64,000 bases of DNA from Bacteroides cutis (GTDB taxonomy: Bacteria > Bacteroidota > Bacteroidia > Bacteroidales > Bacteroidaceae). This document shows positions 1-9,664 of this stretch, piece by piece. The translations under genes were made by a program, and so were the position numbers. Location of the stretch: positions 372,001-436,000 of the forward strand of contig NZ_OEST01000003.1 in assembly GCF_900241005.1 (NCBI RefSeq). Reading direction: 5' to 3'. Numbering within the stretch: the stretch's first letter is position 1; every line of letters begins with the position of its first letter. The notes under the pieces were generated by a model. The model ran no database searches and was not told the DNA's origin. It saw only the letters and a program-made list of their open reading frames with translations.

Positions 1-1
1 A

Positions 2-1342
2 ATTCTGATATTTGTATCCTGTCTGGTTAAGAGGATGCCTCTTATCAGTGGTGGAGGTATTCCGCAAACACGTGGTGCCATCAATGGACGTGTCACTTAT
101 AAACACCCGTTTATAGAAATGATATCAAAGTTTGTCGGTGGTATCCTCGCTGTTTCTGCCGGACTCTCATTGGGACGTGAAGGACCTTCCGTGCAGATTG
201 GTTCGTATGTAGGCAGCCTTGTTTCCCGATGGACACACATTTTGACAGGAGAACGGAAACAACTTCTTGCCGCTGGGGCCGGAGCTGGGCTTGCTGCCGC
301 TTTTTCGGCACCCCTGGCATCGTCATTGATCGTCATTGAATCTATTGAACGTTTTGATGCGCCTAAAACTGCTATAACCACTTTACTTGCAGGTGTGGTG
401 GCAGGTGCCGTGGCGAGTCTGGTCTTTCCTGTAAACCCTTATCATCTGATAGAAGTCACCGAACCTGTAATAGCCTTCTTTGTGCAGATGAAATATTTTC
501 TGATATTGGCAGTCATTGTTTCCATTTCAGGGAAAATCTATTCGTCGATTATGATTGCCTTCAAACGTGCATATGGTAAAACAAACACTCCGGGATACAT
601 CCGGTTACTTTATCTGATATTGGTAGCCTACATCATTTCATTGATGCAGGTAAACCTGACGGGAGGTGGCGAACAGTTTCTCTTGGCGCAGGCACAGAAT
701 GGCAGTACAGATATCATGTGGGTAATAGCTATAATGTTGTTACACTTTGGTTTCTCCGTTTTTTCCGAATCTTCGGGCCTTCCGGGCGGTAACTTTATTC
801 CAACCTTAGTGACGGGTGGTTTAATGGGACAAGTGATAGGGTTGATAGGCGTAAAATATGGTATTATCCAATATGAAAATATAAGTTACGTCATGTTGAT
901 AAGTATGTCTGCCTTTCTGGTGGCAATTGAACGTACACCTTTAACAGCCATTGTACTGATAACCGAAATAACGGGACATTTTGAAGTGTTCTATCCTTCG
1001 GTAGTAGTGGGAGGGTTAACTTACTATTTCACGGAACTGCTTCAAATGCGTCCCTATAATGTTATTTTATACGAAGATATGATCCATGCTCCCGATTTCA
1101 AAGAAGAAGCGCGATATACCCTTTCGGTGGAAATAATGACGGATTCTTACCTGGATGGCAAACTGGTGGATGAGCTTTCCTTGCCCGAACGCTGTGTCAT
1201 CATCAATGTACACCGGGATGGAAAAAATCTGGTCCCCTCAGGAACACAATTAATTCCGGGAGACCAGGTACAGATTGAAATGGATTCACAGGACATAGAG
1301 AAACTCTATGAGCCGCTTGTCAGTATGGCTAATATCTATTAG
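2..1342 (+). CDS. ClC-type chloride channel/antiporter with C-terminal RCK_C domain (5' partial)
   Basis: The frame is open from base 2, so the gene enters the window already running and its start lies outside; 446 residues are visible. It is an integral membrane ClC protein that moves chloride, or exchanges chloride for protons. The family signatures are present: SGGGIP near the visible start, GREGP with its first glycine at visible residue 58, and GGNFIP about two thirds along. The last 80 or so residues read as a soluble TrkA_C/RCK_C domain, a known ClC fusion in Bacteroidota and a likely ligand-sensing module. The gene meets trpB2 tail to tail, the two stop codons overlapping by four bases. 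Confidence 0.93.
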   Translation: MLIFVSCLVKRMPLISGGGIPQTRGAINGRVTYKHPFIEMISKFVGGILAVSAGLSLGREGPSVQIGSYVGSLVSRWTHILTGERKQLLAAGAGAGLAAAFSAPLASSLIVIESIERFDAPKTAITTLLAGVVAGAVASLVFPVNPYHLIEVTEPVIAFFVQMKYFLILAVIVSISGKIYSSIMIAFKRAYGKTNTPGYIRLLYLILVAYIISLMQVNLTGGGEQFLLAQAQNGSTDIMWVIAIMLLHFGFSVFSESSGLPGGNFIPTLVTGGLMGQVIGLIGVKYGIIQYENISYVMLISMSAFLVAIERTPLTAIVLITEITGHFEVFYPSVVVGGLTYYFTELLQMRPYNVILYEDMIHAPDFKEEARYTLSVEIMTDSYLDGKLVDELSLPERCVIINVHRDGKNLVPSGTQLIPGDQVQIEMDSQDIEKLYEPLVSMANIY

Positions 1343-2706
1343 GCAAGATTACCGATTTCATCCAGATTTTTCTGGATATCATCATCGGTCAGTGAATAGT
1401 TCACCAAATCACCGGAGAGATACTTGTCATACGATGCCATGTCGATGAGTCCGTGTCCGGAGAGATTGAACAGAATTACCTTTTCTTCGCCTGTCTCCTT
1501 GCATTGGTTGGCTTCGCGGATAGCCGCCGCAATGGCATGGCAAGATTCCGGAGCCGGAATAATGCCTTCTACTTGTGCAAACAGGACACCTGCGTCAAAT
1601 GATTCCAATTGCTTGATGTCCATAGCTTCCATCAATCCATCCTTCAACAACTGGGATACGATGACACCGGCACCATGATAACGCAAACCGCCCGCATGGA
1701 TATTAGCGGGAGCAAAGTTATGTCCCAGTGTAAACATTGGTAACAATGGTGTATATCCGGCTTCATCCCCGAAATCATACTGAAATTTACCACGTGTCAG
1801 CTTCGGGCAAGAGGCAGGTTCGGCAGCTACGAAACGAGTTTGCTTTCCTTCAAGGATATTGTGGCGCATAAACGGGAAGGCAATGCCGCCAAAATTGGAA
1901 CCACCGCCGAAACAGGCGATAATCGTATCGGGATATTCACCTGCCATAGCCATTTGCTTTTCTGCTTCCAGTCCGATAACCGTTTGATGCAAAGTGACAT
2001 GACTCAGAACTGACCCTAATGTATATTTACAGTTCGGAGTATTCTGGGCCAGTTCGATAGCTTCTGAAATGGCAGTTCCCAAAGAGCCTTGATGATTGGG
2101 ATGGGCTGTCAATATATCTTTTCCCGCGCGGGTAGACATAGAGGGCGAAGGGGTAACTTGTGCACCGAACGTCTGCATGATACTACGACGGTAAGGCTTT
2201 TGCTCATAACTGATTTTTACCTGATAAACGGCAGCTTCTAACCCGAAAAGACGGGCAGCGTATGCCAATGAAGCGCCCCATTGGCCGGCTCCGGTTTCGG
2301 TGGTAACGTTCGTCACTCCCTCTTGTTTACAGTAATAAGCCTGCGGGATGGCCGAATTCAACTTATGTGAACCCATCGGGCTGACACTTTCATTTTTGAA
2401 ATAAATATGTGCCGGCGTGCCGAGTGCTTTTTCCAGTCCGTAGGCACGTACCAACGGGGTACTGCGATAATACTTATACATTTCGCGTACAGCCTCCGGT
2501 ATCTCAATCCATGCATCCTTCTGATTTAATTCCTGTCTGCAAAGTTCTTCGGCAAAGATAGGATACATGTCTTCGGGTTTCAACGGCTGTTTGGTAGCGG
2601 GATTTAATGGCGGCATGGGTTTGTTCACCATATCGGCCTGTATATTATACCAGTAATGTGGAATTTCGTCTTCCGGAAGAATAAATCTTTTTGTCTGATT
2701 ACTCAT
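1339..2706 (-). CDS. trpB: Tryptophan synthase beta chain, TrpB2 type
   Basis: A PLP enzyme that condenses indole with L-serine to make tryptophan. With the start MSNQTKRF the protein is 455 residues. The PLP lysine is K115 in GSHKLNSA, and the phosphate-binding loop FGGGSN follows in the middle third. The long N-terminal arm and the YKYYRSTPLVRA region fit the TrpB2 branch, which usually stands apart from the trp operon, as here: no trpA or other trp gene is nearby. The frame extends 12 codons further upstream, but the internal ATG at 2706 gives the expected N-terminus. It may act as a salvage or indole-scavenging enzyme; that role is inference. Confidence 0.93.
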   Translation of the reverse strand: MSNQTKRFILPEDEIPHYWYNIQADMVNKPMPPLNPATKQPLKPEDMYPIFAEELCRQELNQKDAWIEIPEAVREMYKYYRSTPLVRAYGLEKALGTPAHIYFKNESVSPMGSHKLNSAIPQAYYCKQEGVTNVTTETGAGQWGASLAYAARLFGLEAAVYQVKISYEQKPYRRSIMQTFGAQVTPSPSMSTRAGKDILTAHPNHQGSLGTAISEAIELAQNTPNCKYTLGSVLSHVTLHQTVIGLEAEKQMAMAGEYPDTIIACFGGGSNFGGIAFPFMRHNILEGKQTRFVAAEPASCPKLTRGKFQYDFGDEAGYTPLLPMFTLGHNFAPANIHAGGLRYHGAGVIVSQLLKDGLMEAMDIKQLESFDAGVLFAQVEGIIPAPESCHAIAAAIREANQCKETGEEKVILFNLSGHGLIDMASYDKYLSGDLVNYSLTDDDIQKNLDEIGNLA

Positions 2707-2843
2707 AGTGGTTAAAACATTTAAAATAATTATTGAGCCCAAATGTAACCATTATTTTTAAACCAATTTCTTTTTTCTTTTGTTTTTTGTGTATGATGAT
2801 AGATTTGGCTAAGTTTGTTGCGTCTCATTAATCTAAATATCCA

Positions 2844-4673
2844 ATGAAAATTTATCATAAATTTCTTTTATATAAGAACAAGTGGATATATCCGTACATT
2901 CGTTTGACAATGGGTGTCATTACCGCTTTGACTTATTTGGCTTCTATCCTGTTGATTGTCGGACTGGTTTATGAACATGGCTTTATGATTTCTGCTGATG
3001 AGGCCAATCAATTGCAACATCTCTATCATGGAGTATGGATCGTGTTCCTGATGGATATATCTTTACACCTTTTGTTGGAGTATAAAGATACCCGACAGAC
3101 ATTCAGTAAATTAACCTGGATACTGACTGTCATGCTCTACTTGACATTGATTCCTGTGATTTTTCATCGTCCGGAAGTGGAGGGGGCGGTACAGTTTATC
3201 TGGGATTTTCTGAATGGCAAGCCTTATCATCTTGTTTTATTATTGTTACTCTCTCTCCTGAACCTGTCTTACGGTCTGGTCAGATTGCTGGGACGACGTA
3301 CCAATCCTTCGCTTATTCTGGCGGTCAGTTTCTTGATAATCATATTTATAGGTACGGCATTGCTGATGTTGCCCCGCTCTACCTTCAATGGCATTTCTTG
3401 GGTCGATTCTCTGTTTGTCTCTACCAGTGCGGTATGTGTCACGGGATTGGTGTCTGTAGATGTTGCTTCTACATTTACCCCTACGGGTTTTGTCATTATT
3501 ATTCTGCTCATTCAGATTGGCGGTTTGGGGGTGATGACGTTGACAAGCTTTTTTGCCATGTTCTTCATGGGCAATACATCGTTGTACAATCAGTTGGTGG
3601 TGCGTGATATGGTGAGCTCCAATTCCTTGAACTCACTGCTTTCCACTTTGGTTTATATTCTTGGCTTTACACTGGTTATCGAAGGAATTGGTATGCTTGC
3701 CATTTGGGGAGACATTCATGGAACTATGGGGATGGATGTACAGGAAGAATTGGCGTTCTCCGCTTTCCATTCCATATCGGCATTCTGTAACGCCGGATTT
3801 TCCACATTACCGGGCAATCTGGGCAATCCGTTGGTGATGAACGGACATAATCCATTCTATATTTATATATCTTTCCTTATCATATTGGGCGGCATCGGTT
3901 TCCCGATATTGGTTAACTTTAAGGATATCATCCTTTATCATCTACGTCGTTTCTGGAGAGGTCTACGGACTTGGCAGTGGGACGGACGTCGTTTTTATCA
4001 TTTATACAATCTGAATACACGCATAGTATTGATCGTTACTTTCTTGTTGTTGGTACTTGGTACGGTCAGTATTGCACTGTTCGAGTGGAATGCTTCTTTT
4101 GCCGGTATGTCTGTGGCTGATAAATGGACACAAGCCTTTTTTAATGCCGCTTGTCCTCGTACGGCAGGTTTCTCCAGTGTCAATTTGGCCGGTTTCAGCA
4201 TACAGACCTTGATGATTTATCTATTTCTGATGTGGGTTGGTGGTGGCTCGCAGTCTACTGCCGGCGGTATCAAAGTAAATGCCTTTGCCGTTGTGGTCTT
4301 GAATTTGATAGCGGTGCTGCGCGGAACGGAGAGGGTGGAAGTATTCGGTCGAGAACTTTCTTACGACTCTATCCGCCGTTCTAATGCCACAGTAGTGATG
4401 TCATTCGGTGTACTCTTTATCTTTATATTCATCATCAGCATGTTGGAACCGAAATTCTCTTTGCTGACTATCACCTTTGAGTGTGTGTCTGCCATCAGTA
4501 CCGTAGGTTCCAGCCTGAATGCCACTCCTTATTTATGCGATACCAGTAAGTTGCTTGTCGCCTTGCTGATGTTTATCGGTCGTGTGGGATTATTGACTTT
4601 GATGCTGGGTGTCATCAAGCAGAAGAAACTTACGAAGTACCGTTATCCGAGTGGACAAATCATTATCAACTAA
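2844..4673 (+). CDS. TrkH/KtrB-family potassium uptake channel subunit
   Basis: The ion-conducting subunit of a Trk/Ktr potassium transporter in the inner membrane. The four pore-loop signatures are visible in order: SAVCVTGLVSVD, SAFCNAGFST, CPRTAGFSS and ISTVGSSLNATP, each carrying the filter glycine. At 609 residues it is longer than classical TrkH or KtrB; the extra 150 or so N-terminal residues are hydrophobic and look like four additional membrane segments, a form common in Bacteroidota. It lies 44 bases upstream of a TrkA gene on the same strand, so channel and gating subunit are probably one transcript. Confidence 0.94.
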   Translation: MKIYHKFLLYKNKWIYPYIRLTMGVITALTYLASILLIVGLVYEHGFMISADEANQLQHLYHGVWIVFLMDISLHLLLEYKDTRQTFSKLTWILTVMLYLTLIPVIFHRPEVEGAVQFIWDFLNGKPYHLVLLLLLSLLNLSYGLVRLLGRRTNPSLILAVSFLIIIFIGTALLMLPRSTFNGISWVDSLFVSTSAVCVTGLVSVDVASTFTPTGFVIIILLIQIGGLGVMTLTSFFAMFFMGNTSLYNQLVVRDMVSSNSLNSLLSTLVYILGFTLVIEGIGMLAIWGDIHGTMGMDVQEELAFSAFHSISAFCNAGFSTLPGNLGNPLVMNGHNPFYIYISFLIILGGIGFPILVNFKDIILYHLRRFWRGLRTWQWDGRRFYHLYNLNTRIVLIVTFLLLVLGTVSIALFEWNASFAGMSVADKWTQAFFNAACPRTAGFSSVNLAGFSIQTLMIYLFLMWVGGGSQSTAGGIKVNAFAVVVLNLIAVLRGTERVEVFGRELSYDSIRRSNATVVMSFGVLFIFIFIISMLEPKFSLLTITFECVSAISTVGSSLNATPYLCDTSKLLVALLMFIGRVGLLTLMLGVIKQKKLTKYRYPSGQIIIN

Positions 4674-4717
4674 GTTATTAAATCTTTCTCTCATCGTAAT
4701 TTATAATTTGTAGTTAT

Positions 4718-5404
4718 ATGAAATATATCATTATCGGTTTAGGAAATTATGGTCATGTACTTGCCGAAGAACTCTCGGCTTTGGGACATGAAGTAATAGG
4801 TGTAGATAATAGCCCAAGTCGTGTAGACAATGTAAAGGAAAAGATAGCTACTGCCTTTGTCATTGATGCTACCGACGAACAAGCTCTTTCTGTATTGCCG
4901 TTGAATGGTGTGGATATCGTGATTGTCGCCATCGGTGAGAATTTCGGTGCTTCTATCCGTGTGGTAGCCCTGTTGAAGCAGAAAAATGTGAGGCGCATTT
5001 ATGCCCGCGCCATCGATTCTGTACACCGTTCGGTACTTGAAGCCTTTGGTTTGGAGCGCATTCTTACCCCGGAGGAAGATGCTGCCCGCGGCCTGGTGCG
5101 TAAGCTGGAGTTTGGTGCGGATATTGAAACCTTCCGTGTATCTCCCACCTATTACGTCTTGAAATTTAATGTTCCCGAGAAATTTGTGGGCTATACGGTG
5201 AATGAACTGAATTTGGACCAGGATTTTCATCTGAAACTACTTGCCTTGAAACGAGCCGAAACCTTGAAAAACTGTCTTGGCATCTCCTTTACCGAGCATG
5301 ATGTAGTGAATGTTTTGCCGGAAGATGATCAAATTCAGGTCGGTGACCAGTTGGTGTGCTATGGACGTTACCGGGACTTCCAGAAGTTCTGGAAAGCGTT
5401 GTGA
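4718..5404 (+). CDS. trkA: TrkA-type RCK potassium channel regulator
   Basis: The cytoplasmic gating subunit for the TrkH protein encoded just upstream. At 228 residues it has one RCK_N Rossmann domain, with the dinucleotide-binding pattern G7-L-G9-N-Y-G12 and an acidic residue at the end of the second strand (VIGVD), followed by an RCK_C domain in the last 80 residues. This single-RCK layout matches KtrA more than the duplicated E. coli TrkA. Such proteins assemble into an octameric ring that senses NAD(H) or ATP/ADP. No gene follows for nearly a kilobase. Confidence 0.93.
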   Translation: MKYIIIGLGNYGHVLAEELSALGHEVIGVDNSPSRVDNVKEKIATAFVIDATDEQALSVLPLNGVDIVIVAIGENFGASIRVVALLKQKNVRRIYARAIDSVHRSVLEAFGLERILTPEEDAARGLVRKLEFGADIETFRVSPTYYVLKFNVPEKFVGYTVNELNLDQDFHLKLLALKRAETLKNCLGISFTEHDVVNVLPEDDQIQVGDQLVCYGRYRDFQKFWKAL

Positions 5405-5605
5405 TAAACCTTCTTCGAATTAAGCTGATTTTATTGTTTTTCCTGTGGAAGATTAATATCTTTGTTGCCTAATGCTAAATCGTTCTTCCATGGTGGAACG
5501 AAACTTTCTCCATGACAGAACTATTTAGTGTTAGGTATCTTTTCCTTTAGCCATCAGGGAGCAGAATACTGAAAATGACGGTGGCAGAATTAAACTTCAG
5601 AAATA

Positions 5606-6217
5606 ATGAGTGCTTATTACGACCTTTTTGAGAGACCTGATATTCTCCAGATCAATGGCAACAATCCCTTTATGCCCGTTTTATACCGAAGGAACCATCG
5701 GTGAAAAAGAATTTATAGACCGTGTTTATCTATTTAACGGAATCAGTCGCAGCATACTCGATGAATATTAACAGAAAAATCCCTACATCAATCGAGTATT
5801 CCCACATCATGGAGTGCAGCTACAAACAGGTTATTCTTGATTTCGATGTTAACCTCCAAAGCTAATCATTTTTCAACTTTACACACTCTATATCATACAA
5901 ACTGAGCAGGACGTTATTACTGAGGAAACTTTTTTTCATTCTTTTATTTACCAGCAGTTTATCTGTTATCTTTTATCCTCCGATAATCTCCATTTAAAGC
6001 ACCATGTCGTTTTTGCCTGTTGTATTTTTATATTGTGATCACAAGGAAGCAGGTTTTGCTAACATGCAATGGTCACTAAAATAGGTATGGCGCCACGCGG
6101 GGTGGGGTGATGAAGATGGTGTTAGATGCTTTGATCGATACAGGATATAACGTCAGGATACGAACTTTTATGCCAAAACAGGTGGAAATTATCGTGCATT
6201 TTTTGGATGAACCTTAA
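5606..6217 (+). pseudogene. Decayed HU-like (Bacteroidota HU-domain family) DNA-binding gene remnants
   Basis: There is no intact gene between 5405 and 6353, but pieces of coding sequence remain. An ATG at 5606 opens MSAYYDLFERPD, like the start of Bacteroidota single-HU-domain proteins. That frame stops after about 30 codons. A second frame, overlapping near 5690, continues with GTIGEKEFIDRV and GISRSILDEY, typical of the next helices of the same family, and stops near 5770. A third piece at 6110-6217 (35 codons, MKMVLDALIDTGYNV) may be another remnant. I infer a frameshifted, eroding gene; the family call rests on remembered sequence pattern only. Confidence 0.4.
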
Positions 6218-6353
6218 TAAATGAATTTACTCTGTTGTTTTATGTTAAAGCGGGAAGTTTGATTAAACTTCTCGCTTTTCTTTTTGTCATAAATATGTTG
6301 CAACATAATAATTATAATTGATATAATGTATTAATTTAAAAAGGAATAGAATA

Positions 6354-6836
6354 ATGAAAAAGATAATTTTATTATTGGTAACTGCTTTCTTGATGGGTGG
6401 TATGGCGATGGCACAGCAAGTTCGCCGTGGTGACAAAATGCCTGATCCAAAAACTCGTGCCGAACGTATGACTGAACGCATGGTAAAAGAATATTCTTTA
6501 AATGATACGCAGAAGAAACAGTTACAGGAAGCCAATCTTGCGTTGATGGAGAAAATGGGTAACATGTCGATGTCTCGTAGGCCGGATATGGGACGGGGGG
6601 ACAACAACAAGTCTGGCAAGAAAGAAGGTAGAAGACCTCAGATGACCGATGAAGAACGTACAAAGATGAAGACGGAAATGGAGAAAAATCGTAAAGAAAT
6701 GGAAACAGCCCGTACTGCTTATGATACACAGTTACAAAAGATAATGACTAAAGACCAATATGCTGCTTATACAAAAAATATGAAGGATAGACAGGCCAAG
6801 ATGGAATCTGGAAGAAAAAATTCCAGAAGAAAATGA
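6354..6836 (+). CDS. DUF4890-type exported helical protein (Spy/CpxP-like pattern)
   Basis: A secreted or periplasmic protein of 160 residues with a clear signal peptide ending MAMAQ at about residue 22. The mature part is strongly charged and helical: an N-terminal RAERMTERM segment, LNDTQKKQLQEAN, a basic Gly/Arg/Asn-rich linker at about 75-95, and a second helical unit ending with TKDQYAAYTKN. Paired LT/N-x-x-Q-like turns separated by long helices recall the Spy/CpxP/ZraP fold, and the protein fits DUF4890. Its function is unknown. It stands alone between a decayed region and a G/C-run hairpin. Confidence 0.75.
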   Translation: MKKIILLLVTAFLMGGMAMAQQVRRGDKMPDPKTRAERMTERMVKEYSLNDTQKKQLQEANLALMEKMGNMSMSRRPDMGRGDNNKSGKKEGRRPQMTDEERTKMKTEMEKNRKEMETARTAYDTQLQKIMTKDQYAAYTKNMKDRQAKMESGRKNSRRK

Positions 6837-6860
6837 GTTTTTAGGATAACATAATGAAGT

Positions 6861-6909
6861 AAAGGGGGGGACGAAGGTAAGTAGTATAGACTTTTGTCAC
6901 CCCCCTTTT
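6861..6909 (+). terminator. Hairpin of A3G6-7 / C6T4 after the DUF4890-type gene
   Basis: A run of three A and six to seven G (6861-6870) can pair with six C and four T (6900-6909), giving a G/C-rich stem that ends in a T run. It begins 25 bases after the stop codon, with a roughly 30-base loop. Probable intrinsic terminator. Confidence 0.6.
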
Positions 6910-6989
6910 GTCGTTTTTGCTTCATTTTCCCTTGTATTTTTCACGCTCTTTTCGTTTCTTTGTCCCTGTTAATTTCTAAAAATGAACGA

Positions 6990-7541
6990 ATGAGAACAAT
7001 GGTTTATGTGTTGGCTTGTGTGATGGCTGTGTTGTTTGCGGCTTGTTCTTCTCAAAAGAAGAATGAAAAAGACGATATGAAAGTCTTGATGCAAGACAGT
7101 ACGGAAATTAATGGTCCAGAACGTATGCAGGTGTCTGATACGAAGGTGGCAATTACCTATAAAGGAAAAGAATATCATTCTTCTGTAGTGCGCCGTCCGG
7201 ATGAGAACCTGCCTATTGTAAAAAATGACCAGGGTGAGAAGTTTATAGATAATCGAATTACCCTGCGTATCACTTGTGCCGGTAAGCAGATTGTAGATAA
7301 GGTATTTACGAAAGAGAGTTTTGCTTCGCTGGTAGATGCTAAATTTATGAAATATGCCATTTTGGAAGGATTGGTTTATGATAAGGTTACTCCACAAGGC
7401 TTTGTATATGCGGCTAGTATTTGCTATCCGCAGTCAGATTTATATGTTCCTCTCAGACTGACTGTTACTGTTGATGGTAAAATATCTATGGCAAAGGAGG
7501 AGTTAATGCAAGAATTATACGAAACCGACAGTATTAATTAG
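6990..7541 (+). CDS. Exported lipoprotein, DUF4738-like
   Basis: A predicted lipoprotein of 183 residues. I chose the ATG at 6990 because it gives a proper signal peptide with lipobox LFAAC; the frame also extends upstream but would add an unlikely stretch. A Lys-rich spacer follows the lipid-anchored cysteine, then a beta-rich domain with AITYKGKEYHSSVVRRP and ITLRITCAGKQIVDKVF. This resembles DUF4738, a Bacteroidota domain without known function, though I am only moderately sure of the family. It precedes a two-component system by 64 bases but has its own reading unit. Confidence 0.7.
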   Translation: MRTMVYVLACVMAVLFAACSSQKKNEKDDMKVLMQDSTEINGPERMQVSDTKVAITYKGKEYHSSVVRRPDENLPIVKNDQGEKFIDNRITLRITCAGKQIVDKVFTKESFASLVDAKFMKYAILEGLVYDKVTPQGFVYAASICYPQSDLYVPLRLTVTVDGKISMAKEELMQELYETDSIN

Positions 7542-7572
7542 ATTTATACTCCCTCTCTTTTTGTTTTCCAGA

Positions 7573-7600
7573 TTGTTTCCAGTTTTTTGACTTATCTTTG
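7573..7600 (+). promoter_or_regulatory. Bacteroidales-type promoter directly in front of the response regulator start
   Basis: TTG at 7573-7575 and TATCTTTG at 7593-7600 match the Bacteroidales -33 and -7 elements with a 17-base spacer. The ATG follows at 7606, so transcription would begin at or within a few bases of the start codon, implying a leaderless or nearly leaderless message. Confidence 0.65.
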
Positions 7601-7605
7601 CCAAT

Positions 7606-8283
7606 ATGAAAATCTTGATTGTAGAAGATGAACAGGATTTACGGGAAACTATCCGTACCTCGCTCTTGAAAGAAAAGTTTGTCGTAGAGACTGCCGCCGA
7701 TTATTTTTCGGCATTGGATAAGATAAACGACTACGATTACGACTGTATTCTGTTGGATATTATGTTGCCTGGTGGAAACGGTCTTGATTTGCTACGTGAA
7801 CTGAAACGTCTTCATCGCAGTGATAGTGTGCTTATTATTTCTGCCAAAGACTCTTTGGATGACAAAGTGGACGGGTTGGAGTTGGGAGCTGACGATTATC
7901 TTACTAAACCTTTTCATCTGGCAGAACTGAATGCTCGTGTGAAGTCTCTGATACGGCGTAGGCAAGTGCAAGGTGACTTAACGGTGACTGTCGGAAATCT
8001 GTTGCTTTATCCTGATAAGCGTCAGGCTGAAGTTAAAGGAACTCCTTTACAGTTAAATCGCAAAGAGTTTGATCTGTTATATTATTTCGTTGTTAATCCC
8101 AACCGGGTTATTAATAAAATGAGCCTTGCTGAGACGGTATGGGGTGATAATATTGATCAGGCAGACTCTCTGGATTTTATTTATTCACAAGTGAAAAATT
8201 TGCGCAAGAAACTGAAACAGGCCGGTGCTACCGTGGAACTGAAAGCTGTTTATGGTTTCGGCTATAAACTATCCGAAGTATGA
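7606..8283 (+). CDS. OmpR/PhoB-family response regulator
   Basis: A DNA-binding response regulator of 225 residues. The receiver domain (about 1-115) has the acidic pocket (VEDEQD), the phospho-acceptor D51 in LLDIML, and the switch lysine in LTKPFHL. The C-terminal winged helix (about 128-222) ends with YGFGYKL, typical of Trans_reg_C. The stop overlaps the start of the kinase gene by four bases (ATGA), so the two are translationally coupled. Two PepSY-like exported proteins follow downstream, a recurrent neighbour set in Bacteroides and a likely part of its regulon or sensory loop. Confidence 0.95.
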   Translation: MKILIVEDEQDLRETIRTSLLKEKFVVETAADYFSALDKINDYDYDCILLDIMLPGGNGLDLLRELKRLHRSDSVLIISAKDSLDDKVDGLELGADDYLTKPFHLAELNARVKSLIRRRQVQGDLTVTVGNLLLYPDKRQAEVKGTPLQLNRKEFDLLYYFVVNPNRVINKMSLAETVWGDNIDQADSLDFIYSQVKNLRKKLKQAGATVELKAVYGFGYKLSEV

Positions 8284-9575
8284 AGTTGGTATATTACACG
8301 TATCGTAAACTTTCGTTGCTTTTATTTTTGCTGATGGCGATATGGGGGATATTATTTTATTATACCATCATGGACGAAGTGGTTGATGAAACCGATGATA
8401 CTTTGGAAAACTATGCCAGGATATTGATAAATAACGCACTCAATGATCCTTCAGTACTTGAAACACAGGGAACATTGATGTCTTTCTACAAATTCCGTCC
8501 TATATCCGAAGAAGAAGGTATTCATTATAGAGAAGTTTTTTACGATTCTACGGTTTATGTTGAACTTGAGGATGAAGATGAACCGGTACGGGTCATGAGA
8601 ACTGCCTTTCGTATGCCCGGAGGGCAGTTTTATGAGTTGGAACTGATGATTTCTATTTTGGAACGGGATGATATGGTTGAAGCTATGTTATGGTATCTCG
8701 GAGTTCTCTTTCTGTTATTTTTGATTTGTACTTCCATTGGTATACAGTTGGTGTTGAAGAGTGTATTTCGCCCGTTGCACAGATTATTGGATTGGTTACA
8801 TGGCATTCAGCCGGGTAAGGAAGTACCACTGTTAGATAATCCGACGAAAATACGGGAGTTTCGTGAATTGAGTGTTGCAGCTGTGGATATGGGTAATCGT
8901 AGTTATAAAGCATATGAGGAGCAAAAGCAATTTATTGAGAATGCTTCGCATGAGTTACAGACTCCGCTTGCTATTGTTCGTGGAAAAGTAGAATTATTGG
9001 CAGAGAATGAAGAGCTTTCAGAACAACAGATGAAGGAGTTGGATGATATCTATAATACATTGGGTAGGGCAATAAAACTTAATAAATCTTTGCTGTTGCT
9101 TTCTCGTATCGAAAACGGACAATATACCGAAATGGAGGATGTTTCCATTGATGAGATACTTGATAACTTGTTACCGGACTTGGTGGATATATACGAGCAT
9201 AAACAAGTTCATCTTGTACGCGAACGAGGAACGCAACCTTTTATGGTTCGTTGTAATCATTCTTTGGCTCAGATTTTGGTATCCAATTTAGTGAAAAATT
9301 CGTTGCTTCACAATCGTGAGAAGGGAGAATTACGGATTTTGACAACTTCCGATTCTTTGTGGATAAAGAATACAGGAGATGTGCCTTTGGACGGTGAGAA
9401 ACTGTTTAGACGTTTTTATCGTGTTGCAGAGGGGAAGAAAGATTCTACCGGTCTTGGGCTTGCTATTGCACGTTCTATTGCTTGTTCTGCTTCTTTGAAG
9501 CTTACTTATGAATGGAACGAAGGAATGCACTGTTTCCTTCTTGTTAAAGATATTGAAAAATATCGTAAACTCTGA
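8280..9575 (+). CDS. Sensor histidine kinase, partner of the OmpR-type regulator
   Basis: A membrane sensor kinase of 431 residues. One membrane segment lies near residues 10-30 and a second near 137-160, enclosing a roughly 105-residue periplasmic sensor domain. The phospho-accepting histidine is H224 in NASHELQTPLA. The ATPase domain shows the N box in LVKNSLLHNREKG and a G box in STGLGLAIARS; the other box is short and divergent (IKNTGD), as in many Bacteroidota kinases of this type. The signal is unknown. Confidence 0.93.
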   Translation: MKLVYYTYRKLSLLLFLLMAIWGILFYYTIMDEVVDETDDTLENYARILINNALNDPSVLETQGTLMSFYKFRPISEEEGIHYREVFYDSTVYVELEDEDEPVRVMRTAFRMPGGQFYELELMISILERDDMVEAMLWYLGVLFLLFLICTSIGIQLVLKSVFRPLHRLLDWLHGIQPGKEVPLLDNPTKIREFRELSVAAVDMGNRSYKAYEEQKQFIENASHELQTPLAIVRGKVELLAENEELSEQQMKELDDIYNTLGRAIKLNKSLLLLSRIENGQYTEMEDVSIDEILDNLLPDLVDIYEHKQVHLVRERGTQPFMVRCNHSLAQILVSNLVKNSLLHNREKGELRILTTSDSLWIKNTGDVPLDGEKLFRRFYRVAEGKKDSTGLGLAIARSIACSASLKLTYEWNEGMHCFLLVKDIEKYRKL

Positions 9576-9664
9576 TTATTCCCAAATCTTTCCTAATTCT
9601 TTGTCGTTATTTGCAGTGTGAATGATACGCATATTATTTAGTAACACTTTAAAAAATAACGATT

